From positions 1 to 59,757 of the forward strand of contig VBHJ01000003.1 of the NCBI GenBank assembly GCA_005887685.1: 59,757 bases of DNA, given 5' to 3'. This stretch comes from Chloroflexota bacterium. GTDB taxonomy: Bacteria > Chloroflexota > Dormibacteria > Dormibacterales > Dormibacteraceae. Position numbers and translations under genes: made by a program. Shown piece by piece: positions 17,013 through 24,698 of this stretch. Below the pieces are notes generated by a model. The model was not told the origin of the DNA and did no database searches. It saw only the letters and a program-made list of their open reading frames with translations. Positions within the stretch are counted from its first letter, which is position 1; each line of letters starts with the position of its first letter.

Positions 17013-17596
17013 GTTCCGGGTCGCTTCATGGCCCAGGGGCCGAACCTGATCACACCGATCAAAAGCCAGACGAACATCGCGACGCTGACGATCGCGAACA
17101 GCTCACTGATGGCGACCGCCCCGACCGGGATGGGCGAGGTATCCGGATGCGCAAACGTGCCGAGGTTGGTGAGGGCGCCGATTCCGCCGAGCGCGAACAG
17201 CACCAGCGCAACCCAGAACATCCAGCGCCAGCCCAGGTAGCTTCCGAGCGCCGCCACCAGCTCGAGGATCGCGATCACGATCACAAAGGCGAGGGCGATG
17301 AAGATGGAGATGTTGAGCACCGTGTCGAAGTCGCTGCCCTGCGGGATCGTCGTTCCCTGGGCCCTCATCACTCGCAGCATGCTGTCGCGGTTGATGAAGA
17401 TCACCGACACGATCACTGAATACAGGGCCTGGACGGTGAAAAACGCGGCCGCGGCGAGCTGCATCGGGCGGGTCCAGGGGGTCGGCTCGCGTGAGCCCCT
17501 GGGAATCGGCACCCACTGCTGTCCGTCCCACCGGAACTGGCCGTCGGCGGAAACCTGCCCCACCGCAGCGGTCGGGTTCTCGGTCAAAGCGGCCAT
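17009..17596 (-). CDS. Four-helix membrane protein with a WDGQQW N-terminal motif
   Basis: 195 residues. The N-terminal 35 residues (DGQFRWDGQQWVPIPRG) resemble the short DUF2510-type Trp motif placed before membrane domains in actinobacteria. Four hydrophobic segments follow, at about 45-70, 92-118, 122-145 and 160-185. No catalytic residues are evident. Function unknown. Confidence 0.65.
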   Translation of the reverse strand: MAALTENPTAAVGQVSADGQFRWDGQQWVPIPRGSREPTPWTRPMQLAAAAFFTVQALYSVIVSVIFINRDSMLRVMRAQGTTIPQGSDFDTVLNISIFIALAFVIVIAILELVAALGSYLGWRWMFWVALVLFALGGIGALTNLGTFAHPDTSPIPVGAVAISELFAIVSVAMFVWLLIGVIRFGPWAMKRPGT

Positions 17597-17739
17597 AGAT
17601 TAACTCGCTTTTCGCAGAGCTACGAAAGGTAGCCGTGTGGCGCCGTTTTTGGCGCGACCACCAGGGGACTTCCGACCGTTGAGGTAGCGAGCGTTTGATA
17701 GAGACGCGACTACACGCGACCACCTGGGAGGTAGGCCCG

Positions 17740-18366
17740 TTGCCTGTACACCCGCCGGTACAGCTGCAGATAAAGGGATGGTTCGACGCCGTCCTGGCGC
17801 TCGGCCTCAAGGTCAAAGACCGCGAGGCGCGAACCCACAACCTGCGGGTGGCGCGGCTCTGCGTTCACATCGGCCGGCAGATGTCGATGAGCGCGTCGGA
17901 GCTGCGCGTGCTGGCCCGGGCCGGCCTGATGCACGACATCGGCAAGCTCGGCATACCGGAGGCGGTCCTGGAGAAGCACTCGCCCCTGGACGAGTCGGAG
18001 TGGATCCTGATGCGCACGCACCCGGAGATGGGGCTGACGCTGCTCGACCGGGCGGGGCAGTCGAGCCGCGAGGTGCTTGCTGTCCTCTACCACCACGAGC
18101 GCCTGGACGGGAGCGGGTATCCCTACGGCCTCAAGGCGGAGGCGATCCCGATCGAAGCCCGGATCGTCGCGGTCGCGGACACTTACGACGCGCTCACGTC
18201 CGACCGCCCGTATCGCCAGGCCTGTTCACCGGCGGAGGCCAGGCGCGTGCTGGTCGAGGAAGCCGGCTCACGCCTGGACTCGAACGCGGTCGCGGCGCTC
18301 TTCGGCGCCCTCGATCGCGACGTCCCTGCCTGGGAGCCGTTGCCGAGGACCGCCCTCGCGTTCTAG
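17740..18366 (+). CDS. HD-GYP domain phosphodiesterase
   Basis: 208 residues from TTG 17740, chosen for the GGGAGGT seven bases upstream; TTG 17695 is the longer option. HDIGKLGIPEAVLEK and HHERLDGSGYPYGL are the HD and GYP signatures, with RIVAVADTYDAL and SDRPYR completing the set. Predicted to hydrolyse cyclic di-GMP. There is no sensory domain, so it may be constitutively active or partner-regulated. Confidence 0.87.
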   Translation: MPVHPPVQLQIKGWFDAVLALGLKVKDREARTHNLRVARLCVHIGRQMSMSASELRVLARAGLMHDIGKLGIPEAVLEKHSPLDESEWILMRTHPEMGLTLLDRAGQSSREVLAVLYHHERLDGSGYPYGLKAEAIPIEARIVAVADTYDALTSDRPYRQACSPAEARRVLVEEAGSRLDSNAVAALFGALDRDVPAWEPLPRTALAF

Positions 18367-18384
18367 ATCCTTCACCATGAACAG

Positions 18385-19218
18385 GTGAAGTTCGGAGTCG
18401 CCGTCTTCCCAACCGAGTACGCGATCTCCCTCACCGAGCTCGCGCCGGCGGCCGAACAGCTTGGATTCGAATCACTGTGGGTGGCCGAGCACACTCATAT
18501 CCCGACCAGCCGCGAGTCGCCATGGGCAGGCGGCCCCGAGCTCCCGAAGCACTACTGGCACACGCTCGACCCATTCGTCGCCCTCACCGCGGCGGCGCTG
18601 GCCAGCAAGACGATCCGCATCGCCACGGGCATCTGCCTCCTCATCGAGCGAGACCCCATCCACACGGCCAAGGAGACGGCGAGCCTCGACCTCATCTCGA
18701 ACGGCAGGTTCATCTTCGGCGTGGGCGGGGGTTGGAACCGCGAAGAGATGGCCGATCACGGCACCGATTTCAAAACGCGATGGAAGCTGCTGCGAGAGCG
18801 GGTCGAGGCGGTCAAGGCGATCTGGACGCAGGACGTGGCCGAGTACCACGGCGAGCTGGTCGACTTTGGTCCCATGTGGTGCTGGCCCAAGCCGGTCCAG
18901 AAACCGCATCCTCCGGTGATCCTCGGCGGCAGCGGGCCGAAGATCCTCGAGCGGGTGGTCCGATACGCCGACGGCTGGATGCCCAACCGCGGCGACGTCA
19001 TCGAGCGAATCCCCGAGCTCCAGCGGATGGCGAAGGACGCTGGTCGCGACAGGATTCCGGTGACGTACTACCCGAAAGCCAGCTCCGAAGAGATCGAGCG
19101 GCTCGACAAGGCCGGTGTCGACCGGTGCATCTGGTACGTGCCGGCAGACGGCCGCGATGCCGCGCTGAAGAAGCTGGACGAGCTGGGCGCGATGATCCGC
19201 CCCTACCTGAAGGACTAG
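18385..19218 (+). CDS. LLM-class (F420-type) flavin-dependent oxidoreductase
   Basis: 277 residues, luciferase-like TIM barrel. FGVAVFPTEYAISLTELAPAAEQLGFESLWVAEHTHIP at the start, IRIATGICLLIERDPI and GVGGGWNREEM are characteristic of F420-dependent subgroups. Cytosolic. Substrate not predictable. GTG 18385 is the first start consistent with the conserved N-terminus; no strong ribosome site is seen. Confidence 0.83.
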   Translation: MKFGVAVFPTEYAISLTELAPAAEQLGFESLWVAEHTHIPTSRESPWAGGPELPKHYWHTLDPFVALTAAALASKTIRIATGICLLIERDPIHTAKETASLDLISNGRFIFGVGGGWNREEMADHGTDFKTRWKLLRERVEAVKAIWTQDVAEYHGELVDFGPMWCWPKPVQKPHPPVILGGSGPKILERVVRYADGWMPNRGDVIERIPELQRMAKDAGRDRIPVTYYPKASSEEIERLDKAGVDRCIWYVPADGRDAALKKLDELGAMIRPYLKD

Positions 19219-19244
19219 CGGCCAGACCTAAGCCGCAGGTCCCC

Positions 19245-21425
19245 TTAGCTCTTGGCTGCCACCAGGGGCAGCGTGAAGTGAAAGTCCGACCCGGCGCCAA
19301 GCTCGCTGTTGACCCAGATCTTTCCGCTGTGCATCTCGACGATCTGTCGCGTGATGGCAAGTCCCAGGCCGGTGCCGATGATCTTGTTGCTCGTCTTCTC
19401 GTATCGCTCGTAACGGCTGAACAACCGCTGCAGAAAGTCTGGCGCGATCCCTAAGCCGTGGTCGCGAACGCTGACATCGACGTGACCGTCTCGCGCGACG
19501 CTGCCGACGACGATCTCGCCGCCGTCGGGTGAGTATTTGATCGCGTTGCTGAGCAGGTTGGCCACGACCTGGGCGATCCGGTCCGGGTCCGCCAGGACGC
19601 TCGGCTGAAGCGGATCGAGGGTGCTCTTGAAGACATGACGCGCGCTCGAGGCGCGTGCTCGATCGACCGCGTCCTGGAGCAGGCTGTTCAGATCGACGGG
19701 CTGGGGGTGCAGGGTCAGGTGCCCGGCCTCGATGCGATCGAGGTCGAGCATGTCGTTGATCATTCGGTTGAGGCGGTCGGCGTCCTTGTTGATGTCGCCC
19801 GCGTAGGTCTTGGCCTCCTCGAGCGAAACGTCTTCATCGCGGATCATCTCGCTGAAGCCGGAGATCCCGACCAGCGCGGTGCGGAACTCGTGGCTCACGA
19901 GCGAGACGAACTCGCTCTTCAGGCGATTGAGGCGTTCGAGCCCGGCCAGGTGCGCGGCAGCGGCCTCGTTGGCGGCGTGCTCCGCATCCGTGTCCTCATA
20001 CATGGCGAGGAAGTATTCGAGCCGCCCGGCGGCGTTGCGCACACCGGTTGCGCTCCAGTGCAGCCAGACGTCGGTGTTGTCGGCGCGGATCGCCCGGCTA
20101 TCGGACTCGATCGTGTCCACAACTCCACGCCAGAGCGGCTGAAAGACCTCGAAAACGCGCGTGAACTCATCGGGGTGGAGGTATTTCGCGACTGCCTCAC
20201 CCGTCATCTTCGGCGGAGACGTGCGCAGCAGTGCCGCCATGCGCGGATTGACGTCGATGATGTTCATGTCGACGCCCACGCGGGCAATCCCAAGCGGCGC
20301 GTGGGAAACGATCTCGTCGAGCAGGTTGTTGCGGTGCTCGAGCTGTGCTTCCGCGCGCTGGCTCTTGACCAACAGCGAGAGCGAGTCGCGGTGCGAAAGC
20401 ACGTGGCTCGCCACAAAGAGGATGCCGATGCTTCCCGCCAGCACGGTGGCAAAGCGGTCGAGGTTCTGGTTGGTCGCCGCCTGGTTGACGGCCGCGATCG
20501 CCGCGCCCAGCACCGCCACCCAGGGCAGCGCCAGCTGCCACAGCTCGAGCGGCCCCTCGGCCTTGAGCTCGTTTCGATCCCGAGCGGGCCATATGGGCGC
20601 CAGCGCGATCAGCAGGTAGCCCACGACCCACCCTGCGTCCAGCACGCTGCCGAGTGCGCCGTATGAACCGTTGGCGGTCATGTATGCAAACGCGCTGTCG
20701 GCCAGCGCGGCGAACGCAAGCCCACCCAGGAGGAGCAGCATCCGGCCGATCTCGGCCCGGCGCGCTCGACGCAGTGCGACGACGAGCACCGTCGCGACGA
20801 TGATGTCGCCCACCGGATAGGCGAGGCCTATCGCCTGGGCCTCGGGTGTCGTGGGCGAGCTTTCGTAGACCTTGCCGAGCCCGAACGTCCACGCGATGAA
20901 GAGCAAGGACAAGGCGACGATGGTTCCCGACAGCACCGTTTCACCGCGCGTGGCGATCCGGCTCGGCGCCGAGGTAAAAGCAAACACACCGATCACCGCG
21001 AGCGGGACGGCGAGCAGGAAACCCGCGTCAGCAGCGGAGGGGAAGGGCACCGCGATGCCAAACCCGACCTGGTAGACGCTCCAGATGACTTCCCCGACGC
21101 CCCAGCTGAGGGCGGAAGCGGCGAAGAACGACCATGCAAATCGGGTGCGGCCGGTGTTGCGGGCGGCGGCCAGCGCGCAGCTGAAGGCCGCGATGAACGC
21201 GGCCGCGGCCTCTCCGATGTCGTCGACGTCGATCGTGGCCTGGTCGCTGATCCAGTGGTAGGCGGTCCAGCCGGTGAAAAGGATCGCGACTACGCCGCTG
21301 GCGGTCGCGGCGATGGCGAAAGGGCGCCATCCGTGGATGCCTAGACCGGTGACGACAATCGGCCGGCGCAGCTGAAGGGCGGCGGACGCATTCTGCACGG
21401 GTCGAGCGTAGGCGGAGGTGCTCAC
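19245..21425 (-). CDS. Multi-pass membrane PAS histidine kinase
   Basis: 726 residues. The first 340 contain about nine hydrophobic helices in a putative sensor domain. A PAS domain (about 365-480: LGIARVGVDMNIIDVNPRMA) follows, then the H-box SLVSHEFRTALVGISGF near 515, an N-box SNAIKYSP, G1 VRDHGLGI and G2 GTGLGLAI. It autophosphorylates on His. No cognate regulator adjoins on the same strand; the REC-HD-GYP protein 2.1 kb away is a candidate partner. Start GTG 21425. Confidence 0.88.
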   Translation of the reverse strand: MSTSAYARPVQNASAALQLRRPIVVTGLGIHGWRPFAIAATASGVVAILFTGWTAYHWISDQATIDVDDIGEAAAAFIAAFSCALAAARNTGRTRFAWSFFAASALSWGVGEVIWSVYQVGFGIAVPFPSAADAGFLLAVPLAVIGVFAFTSAPSRIATRGETVLSGTIVALSLLFIAWTFGLGKVYESSPTTPEAQAIGLAYPVGDIIVATVLVVALRRARRAEIGRMLLLLGGLAFAALADSAFAYMTANGSYGALGSVLDAGWVVGYLLIALAPIWPARDRNELKAEGPLELWQLALPWVAVLGAAIAAVNQAATNQNLDRFATVLAGSIGILFVASHVLSHRDSLSLLVKSQRAEAQLEHRNNLLDEIVSHAPLGIARVGVDMNIIDVNPRMAALLRTSPPKMTGEAVAKYLHPDEFTRVFEVFQPLWRGVVDTIESDSRAIRADNTDVWLHWSATGVRNAAGRLEYFLAMYEDTDAEHAANEAAAAHLAGLERLNRLKSEFVSLVSHEFRTALVGISGFSEMIRDEDVSLEEAKTYAGDINKDADRLNRMINDMLDLDRIEAGHLTLHPQPVDLNSLLQDAVDRARASSARHVFKSTLDPLQPSVLADPDRIAQVVANLLSNAIKYSPDGGEIVVGSVARDGHVDVSVRDHGLGIAPDFLQRLFSRYERYEKTSNKIIGTGLGLAITRQIVEMHSGKIWVNSELGAGSDFHFTLPLVAAKS

Positions 21426-21897
21426 TTCAGAACCGGCATACCGAAAAGTCGAACGCGTCCGTTAAGTCAAGCCAATTTTCATTTAACATGGCGGGGCAGT
21501 TACTTGTAGCACAGCCGCGTGGGTGTGGATCACGGCTAAGTGGAGGACTGCGATTTCGGCGCGATGGAGCCTCGACGTGGACGCGGACGCGGAAGTCGCA
21601 CCCGTCGGTTCAGGTCGAGCAATCGGAGTGATCGTGTTGTGGGATTGGCCGTCGCACCGGCTGGGCTGCCGGTTTTGATCGGGTTCGGGTTGGCTCCTCG
21701 TCCCGCCGGTCAGGTTGCTGCAGGTGTCCGGAGCTTGGTTGCTGTCGTAGGTGCGGTGAACCTGGCGACGGTGTGCTCGGGCCTGGTTCCTCGCGCCGAG
21801 ACTCCGGCCCAACTGACCGCCGCCGCGTCCATCGATTGATCGCCTGGTTTGTCGACGGGGCTCGCACCGGTCCGTGCGGGGAAGGAGGTGATATTTG
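21426..21897. other. 472-bp intergenic region with no convincing gene
   Basis: Lies between the divergent histidine kinase and the small peptide gene. The only plus-strand frame of size (21540-21839) has many T-ending codons, unlike neighbouring genes, so I did not call it. Visible elements: GTTAA...TTAAC arms around 21461-21487, AAGTCAA at 21464-21470, a long G/T-rich tract at about 21630-21790, and a hairpin just before the peptide's ribosome site. It may be a long leader, a regulatory region or decayed DNA. Confidence 0.6.
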
Positions 21898-21900
21898 ATG
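21861..21900 (+). promoter_or_regulatory. Hairpin followed by a strong Shine-Dalgarno before the peptide start
   Basis: CGCAC and GTGCG pair around CGGTCC (21863-21878), extended by flanking pairs. Next comes GGAAGGAGGTGAT (from 21880), an almost ideal anti-16S sequence, seven bases before ATG 21898. The strength of this site is the main reason for calling the 31-codon frame a gene. Confidence 0.65.
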
Positions 21901-21993
21901 CGCAAGTTGCTGTTTGCCGCCATCCTGGCGACCTCAGCTCTCTTGGCCGTTTCGGCCACCGTTTCGGCCGCAATCGTCCCTCCCTGCTGCTGA
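21898..21993 (+). CDS. Small secreted peptide (31 aa), candidate signalling pheromone precursor
   Basis: 31 codons, preceded by a near-perfect Shine-Dalgarno. Residues 1-3 (MRK) are basic, 4-20 hydrophobic (LLFAAILATSALLAVSA), and V22-S23-A24 is an AxA-like signal peptidase site. Cleavage there would release the heptapeptide AIVPPCC from the C-terminus. The gene for an XRE-TPR regulator begins 61 bases downstream on the same strand, the arrangement of RRNPP peptide/receptor pairs. Alternatives: a small toxin-like peptide or a translational leader. No homologue recognised. Confidence 0.6.
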   Translation: MRKLLFAAILATSALLAVSATVSAAIVPPCC

Positions 21994-22018
21994 GAGCCTT
22001 ATAAATCATGTAAGAGTT

Positions 22019-22047
22019 TTGTCAAGTCAATGGAGCCGGCGTTAAGC
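22019..22047 (+). promoter_or_regulatory. Candidate promoter for the XRE-TPR regulator
   Basis: TTGTCA (22019-22024) and TTAAGC (22042-22047) are spaced by 17 bases; the -10 is weak. The GTG start is seven bases further on, so the message would be essentially leaderless, consistent with the absence of a ribosome site. It lies in the peptide-regulator gap, so the regulator could be transcribed independently. Confidence 0.4.
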
Positions 22048-22054
22048 TGACCTC

Positions 22055-23446
22055 GTGACGGAGTCCGCGCGCGCGCACGAGACGGAAGACTCGAGAGGGC
22101 AAGGGAAGGCCTCCTCGGGCCGCCGTCGCGGGCGCCGCCGGGGGCTCGAGATCAGGCCCGGTTCGGTCAAGCAGGCGCGCGCGATGGCGGGGCTGAGCCT
22201 GGGCCAGGTGGCCCGCGAGGACATCAGCCGCACAGCCATCTACTTCGTCGAGACCGGCAAGGCCAAGCCTTCGAGGGAGACCCTGGAGCTCATCGCGCAG
22301 CGGACGGGGCAGCCACTCGACTTCTTCTTGACCGGCGCGGATGGCTCGGACCAGCACCCGGCGGCGAGGATCGCCGAGCTGGAGCGGCTGCTCGTGACGG
22401 GCGACAACGCCGGGGTGGTCGCGGCGGCGGAAGCGGCGCAGGGCCACAAGTACGACGGCGAGAGCGAGGCGCGAATCAAGCTGCTGGCATCGATGGCCTA
22501 CCTCAGGCTTGCCCAGCCGGTCCTTGGTCGCAGGCTCGCAGTGGCGGCTCGGACCTATTTCGAGCAAGTGTCCGATCTCCACATGACAGCCGAGGCGCTC
22601 GGCAACGAAGCTCAGGCCGCCGGCCTGATGCAGGATCCGGCCGCGGTCCAGATCGCCGAGGGCGCCCTCGCCACGTGTCGCAGCGTCAGACCGGTGCCCC
22701 AGGTCCTGGAGGCGCGTCTGCTCAGAGTGCTCGGGCACATGCTGGTGGCCAGCCAGCGCTGGACCGAGGCGATCGCCTGCTACGAGGAAGCGGTAGCGGT
22801 CGGTGATGTCATACAGGATCTCCAGCAGCTGTCCTTGCTTTACAGCGGGATGAGCGCGGCTCATCACGAGATCGGCCAGATCACGGAGGCGGCGCGCTAC
22901 GCGCAGAAGGCTCTGACGATTCATGAGGCCCTCCACGACCGCCTGTCGCAGGCCCGATCGCTCAACAACCTGGGCTGGATGCTGGTGCAACTCGGGGAGT
23001 TCGACTCGGCACGAATCCACCTCGACCGCGCGATCCGAATCTTCGAAGAGCAGGGCGTCGAAACCGCGTTGGGCGAGTTCCTGATGAGCCAGGCCGAGCT
23101 GGAGTTCGCCCAGGGCGACCTCGCCAGCGCCTCGGCCGTGGCCACGCGATCCCTCGAGCTGGCGATTCGGCACGGCGAGATGGCGACGGCCTCCGAAGCT
23201 CACACGCTCCTCGGACGCATCGCGGCCAGGAAGGGATTCGAAGCAGACGCCGATCAAGCCTTCTCAGCCGCCCTGCGCGCCGCCGAGACCTTGGGTCCTG
23301 GACCTCGCCTTACCGCGGTACACGAGGCGTACGCCGAGATCCTGGAGGCCAGGGGCGACCTGGTCGCCGCGAACCGCCACCTCAGGCACGCCATCGCCGC
23401 CCACCGGCCGGCGGCCCCGATCGAATCGCGGATCGCGATCGCCTGA
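22055..23446 (+). CDS. XRE helix-turn-helix regulator with TPR domain (RRNPP-like)
   Basis: 463 residues. A basic N-terminal tail is followed by an XRE HTH (about 36-92: VKQARAMAGLSLGQVAREDISR..., ending ELIAQRTGQPLDFFL). From about 105 to 455 are helical tetratricopeptide-like repeats, e.g. RLLRVLGHMLVASQRWTEAI, ARSLNNLGWMLVQLGEFDSA, AYAEILEARGDLVAANRHL. HTH plus C-terminal TPRs is the architecture of PlcR, NprR, PrgX and Rgg, which bind imported peptides. The gene just upstream encodes a tiny secreted peptide. Peptide dependence is inference. Confidence 0.83.
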   Translation: MTESARAHETEDSRGQGKASSGRRRGRRRGLEIRPGSVKQARAMAGLSLGQVAREDISRTAIYFVETGKAKPSRETLELIAQRTGQPLDFFLTGADGSDQHPAARIAELERLLVTGDNAGVVAAAEAAQGHKYDGESEARIKLLASMAYLRLAQPVLGRRLAVAARTYFEQVSDLHMTAEALGNEAQAAGLMQDPAAVQIAEGALATCRSVRPVPQVLEARLLRVLGHMLVASQRWTEAIACYEEAVAVGDVIQDLQQLSLLYSGMSAAHHEIGQITEAARYAQKALTIHEALHDRLSQARSLNNLGWMLVQLGEFDSARIHLDRAIRIFEEQGVETALGEFLMSQAELEFAQGDLASASAVATRSLELAIRHGEMATASEAHTLLGRIAARKGFEADADQAFSAALRAAETLGPGPRLTAVHEAYAEILEARGDLVAANRHLRHAIAAHRPAAPIESRIAIA

Positions 23447-23460
23447 CGGTTTCGGTTGGC

Positions 23461-23477
23461 ACGCCCTATCCGGGCGT
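23461..23477. terminator. Hairpin after the XRE-TPR gene
   Basis: ACGCCC and GGGCGT pair around TATCC, 15 bases after the stop, followed by a C-rich TTCCCCCTT. Weak as an intrinsic terminator, but the position fits. Confidence 0.4.
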
Positions 23478-23554
23478 TCCCCCTTGCAAGCCTCGACCAA
23501 ACTGGGTTGAAATAGAGCAGGCAACTCTCAGGCTGAAGGGGGCGTTTTGAGCTG

Positions 23555-24514
23555 ATGCCGGTCGTGCTGGTCGTCGACGATGGGGCCGCCAACCGCGAGT
23601 TGATCCGCCTCTACCTCTCGAGCATCGATTGTGAGGTGCGCCTGGCCGCCGACGGGGTCACCGCGCTGGCGATGATCGAAACCGATCCCCCGGACCTCGT
23701 CCTGCTTGACGTGCGGATGCCGCGGATGGACGGCTATGAGGTGTGCCGGCGAATCAAAGCCATGCCGCGAGGCAGGCTGCTTCCGGTGGTCATGATCACC
23801 GGGCTGAGCCAGACCGCGCACCGGGTCGCCGCGCTGGAAGCAGGCGCCGACGACTTCATGGCCAAGCCGGTGGAGGGCGCCGAGCTCATCGCGCGCGTGC
23901 GGTCGGCATTGCGCCTCAAGGAGCTGTACAACACGCTCGACGGCGCCGAGCACGTGATCTTCTCGCTGGCCACGGCGGTGGAGGCGAAGGACTCTTTCAC
24001 CGAACGGCACACACAGCGTGTCGGCGAATCCGCGCGTTTCATAGGGGAGCGGCTCGGCCTCTCCGGGCCTGCGCTCGACATGCTGTACCGGGGAGGCATC
24101 ATTCACGACATCGGCAAGATCGGCGTGTCGGATTCGATCCTGCACAAGCCGGGCCCGCTCGACGCGAGTGAGGTGCCGATCATGCAGGCGCACGTCGCGA
24201 TCGGCGAGAGCATTGTCCGGCCGTTGCGGTCGACGTCGGAACTCTTGCCGATCATCCGCCACCACCACGAGCGGTTTGACGGGCTCGGTTATCCCGACGG
24301 ACTCCGCGGCCGCGAGATTCCACGCGTCGCCCGCATCGTCTCCGTTTGTGACGCATTCGACGCGCTGGTCAACGACCGGCCCTACCGCTTGCGGCGCTCG
24401 ACCGCAGAAGCCGTCGCGGTCTTGCGCGCCGGCGCCGGGACCCAGTGGGACCCGGAAACCGTCGCCCTGCTCGCCAGCGAGCTGCCGGCGATCCAGCACC
24501 TGGGAGCTGCCTAG
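23555..24514 (+). CDS. Response regulator with REC and HD-GYP output domain (RpfG-like)
   Basis: 319 residues. The REC domain (1-120) has VLVVDDGA, phospho-acceptor Asp in LVLLDVRMPRMDGYEV, and MAKPVEG with the conserved Lys. HD-GYP follows from about 130: ERHTQRVGESAR, IHDIGKIGVSDSIL, HHHERFDGLGYPDGL, RIVSVCDAFDAL. Predicted phosphorylation-controlled cyclic di-GMP phosphodiesterase. It is the second HD-GYP protein in the window. The histidine kinase 2.1 kb upstream is a possible partner. Confidence 0.88.
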   Translation: MPVVLVVDDGAANRELIRLYLSSIDCEVRLAADGVTALAMIETDPPDLVLLDVRMPRMDGYEVCRRIKAMPRGRLLPVVMITGLSQTAHRVAALEAGADDFMAKPVEGAELIARVRSALRLKELYNTLDGAEHVIFSLATAVEAKDSFTERHTQRVGESARFIGERLGLSGPALDMLYRGGIIHDIGKIGVSDSILHKPGPLDASEVPIMQAHVAIGESIVRPLRSTSELLPIIRHHHERFDGLGYPDGLRGREIPRVARIVSVCDAFDALVNDRPYRLRRSTAEAVAVLRAGAGTQWDPETVALLASELPAIQHLGAA

Positions 24515-24552
24515 CCAAGCCGTAGCCGGACGAGCTCCAGGTTACGCCTGGA

Positions 24553-24574
24553 AGGCCTGCCTCCCCGCGCTCTA
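24553..24574. repeat. Direct repeat copy A (22 nt)
   Basis: AGGCCTGCCTCCCCGCGCTC followed by TA. It recurs at 24676-24698 with one extra C. The two copies flank the palindromic element at 24579-24616. Confidence 0.65.
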
Positions 24575-24578
24575 GACG

Positions 24579-24616
24579 AAGTGGAGCTGTAGGCCGGATT
24601 CATTCCGGCCGTCTCC
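24579..24616. repeat. Dispersed palindromic element, copy 1 (38 nt)
   Basis: GGCCGGA and TCCGGCC pair around TTCAT (24592-24610), preceded by AAGTGGAGCTGTA. The reverse complement of 55185-55222 matches 33 of 38 positions, and a stem pair differs in a compensating way (G:C here, C:G there). Lies between the HD-GYP regulator and the 3' end of ppc. Confidence 0.7.
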
Positions 24617-24675
24617 AGACGGCGATGACCAAGCGTCGCCATACCTTGCGAGTGGAAGGAGGGGTCCCGCGGGGG

Positions 24676-24698
24676 AGGCCTGCCTCCCCCGCGCTCTA
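24676..24698. repeat. Direct repeat copy B, overlapping the ppc stop codon
   Basis: Near-identical to 24553-24574. Its terminal CTA is the ppc TAG stop on the minus strand, so the repeat either invaded the gene end or was duplicated from it. Confidence 0.65.

Noticed and set aside
21540-21839. 99-codon plus-strand frame before the peptide gene
   Set aside because: Many T-ending codons, an Arg-rich start and no ribosome site; kept only as an unexplained intergenic region.
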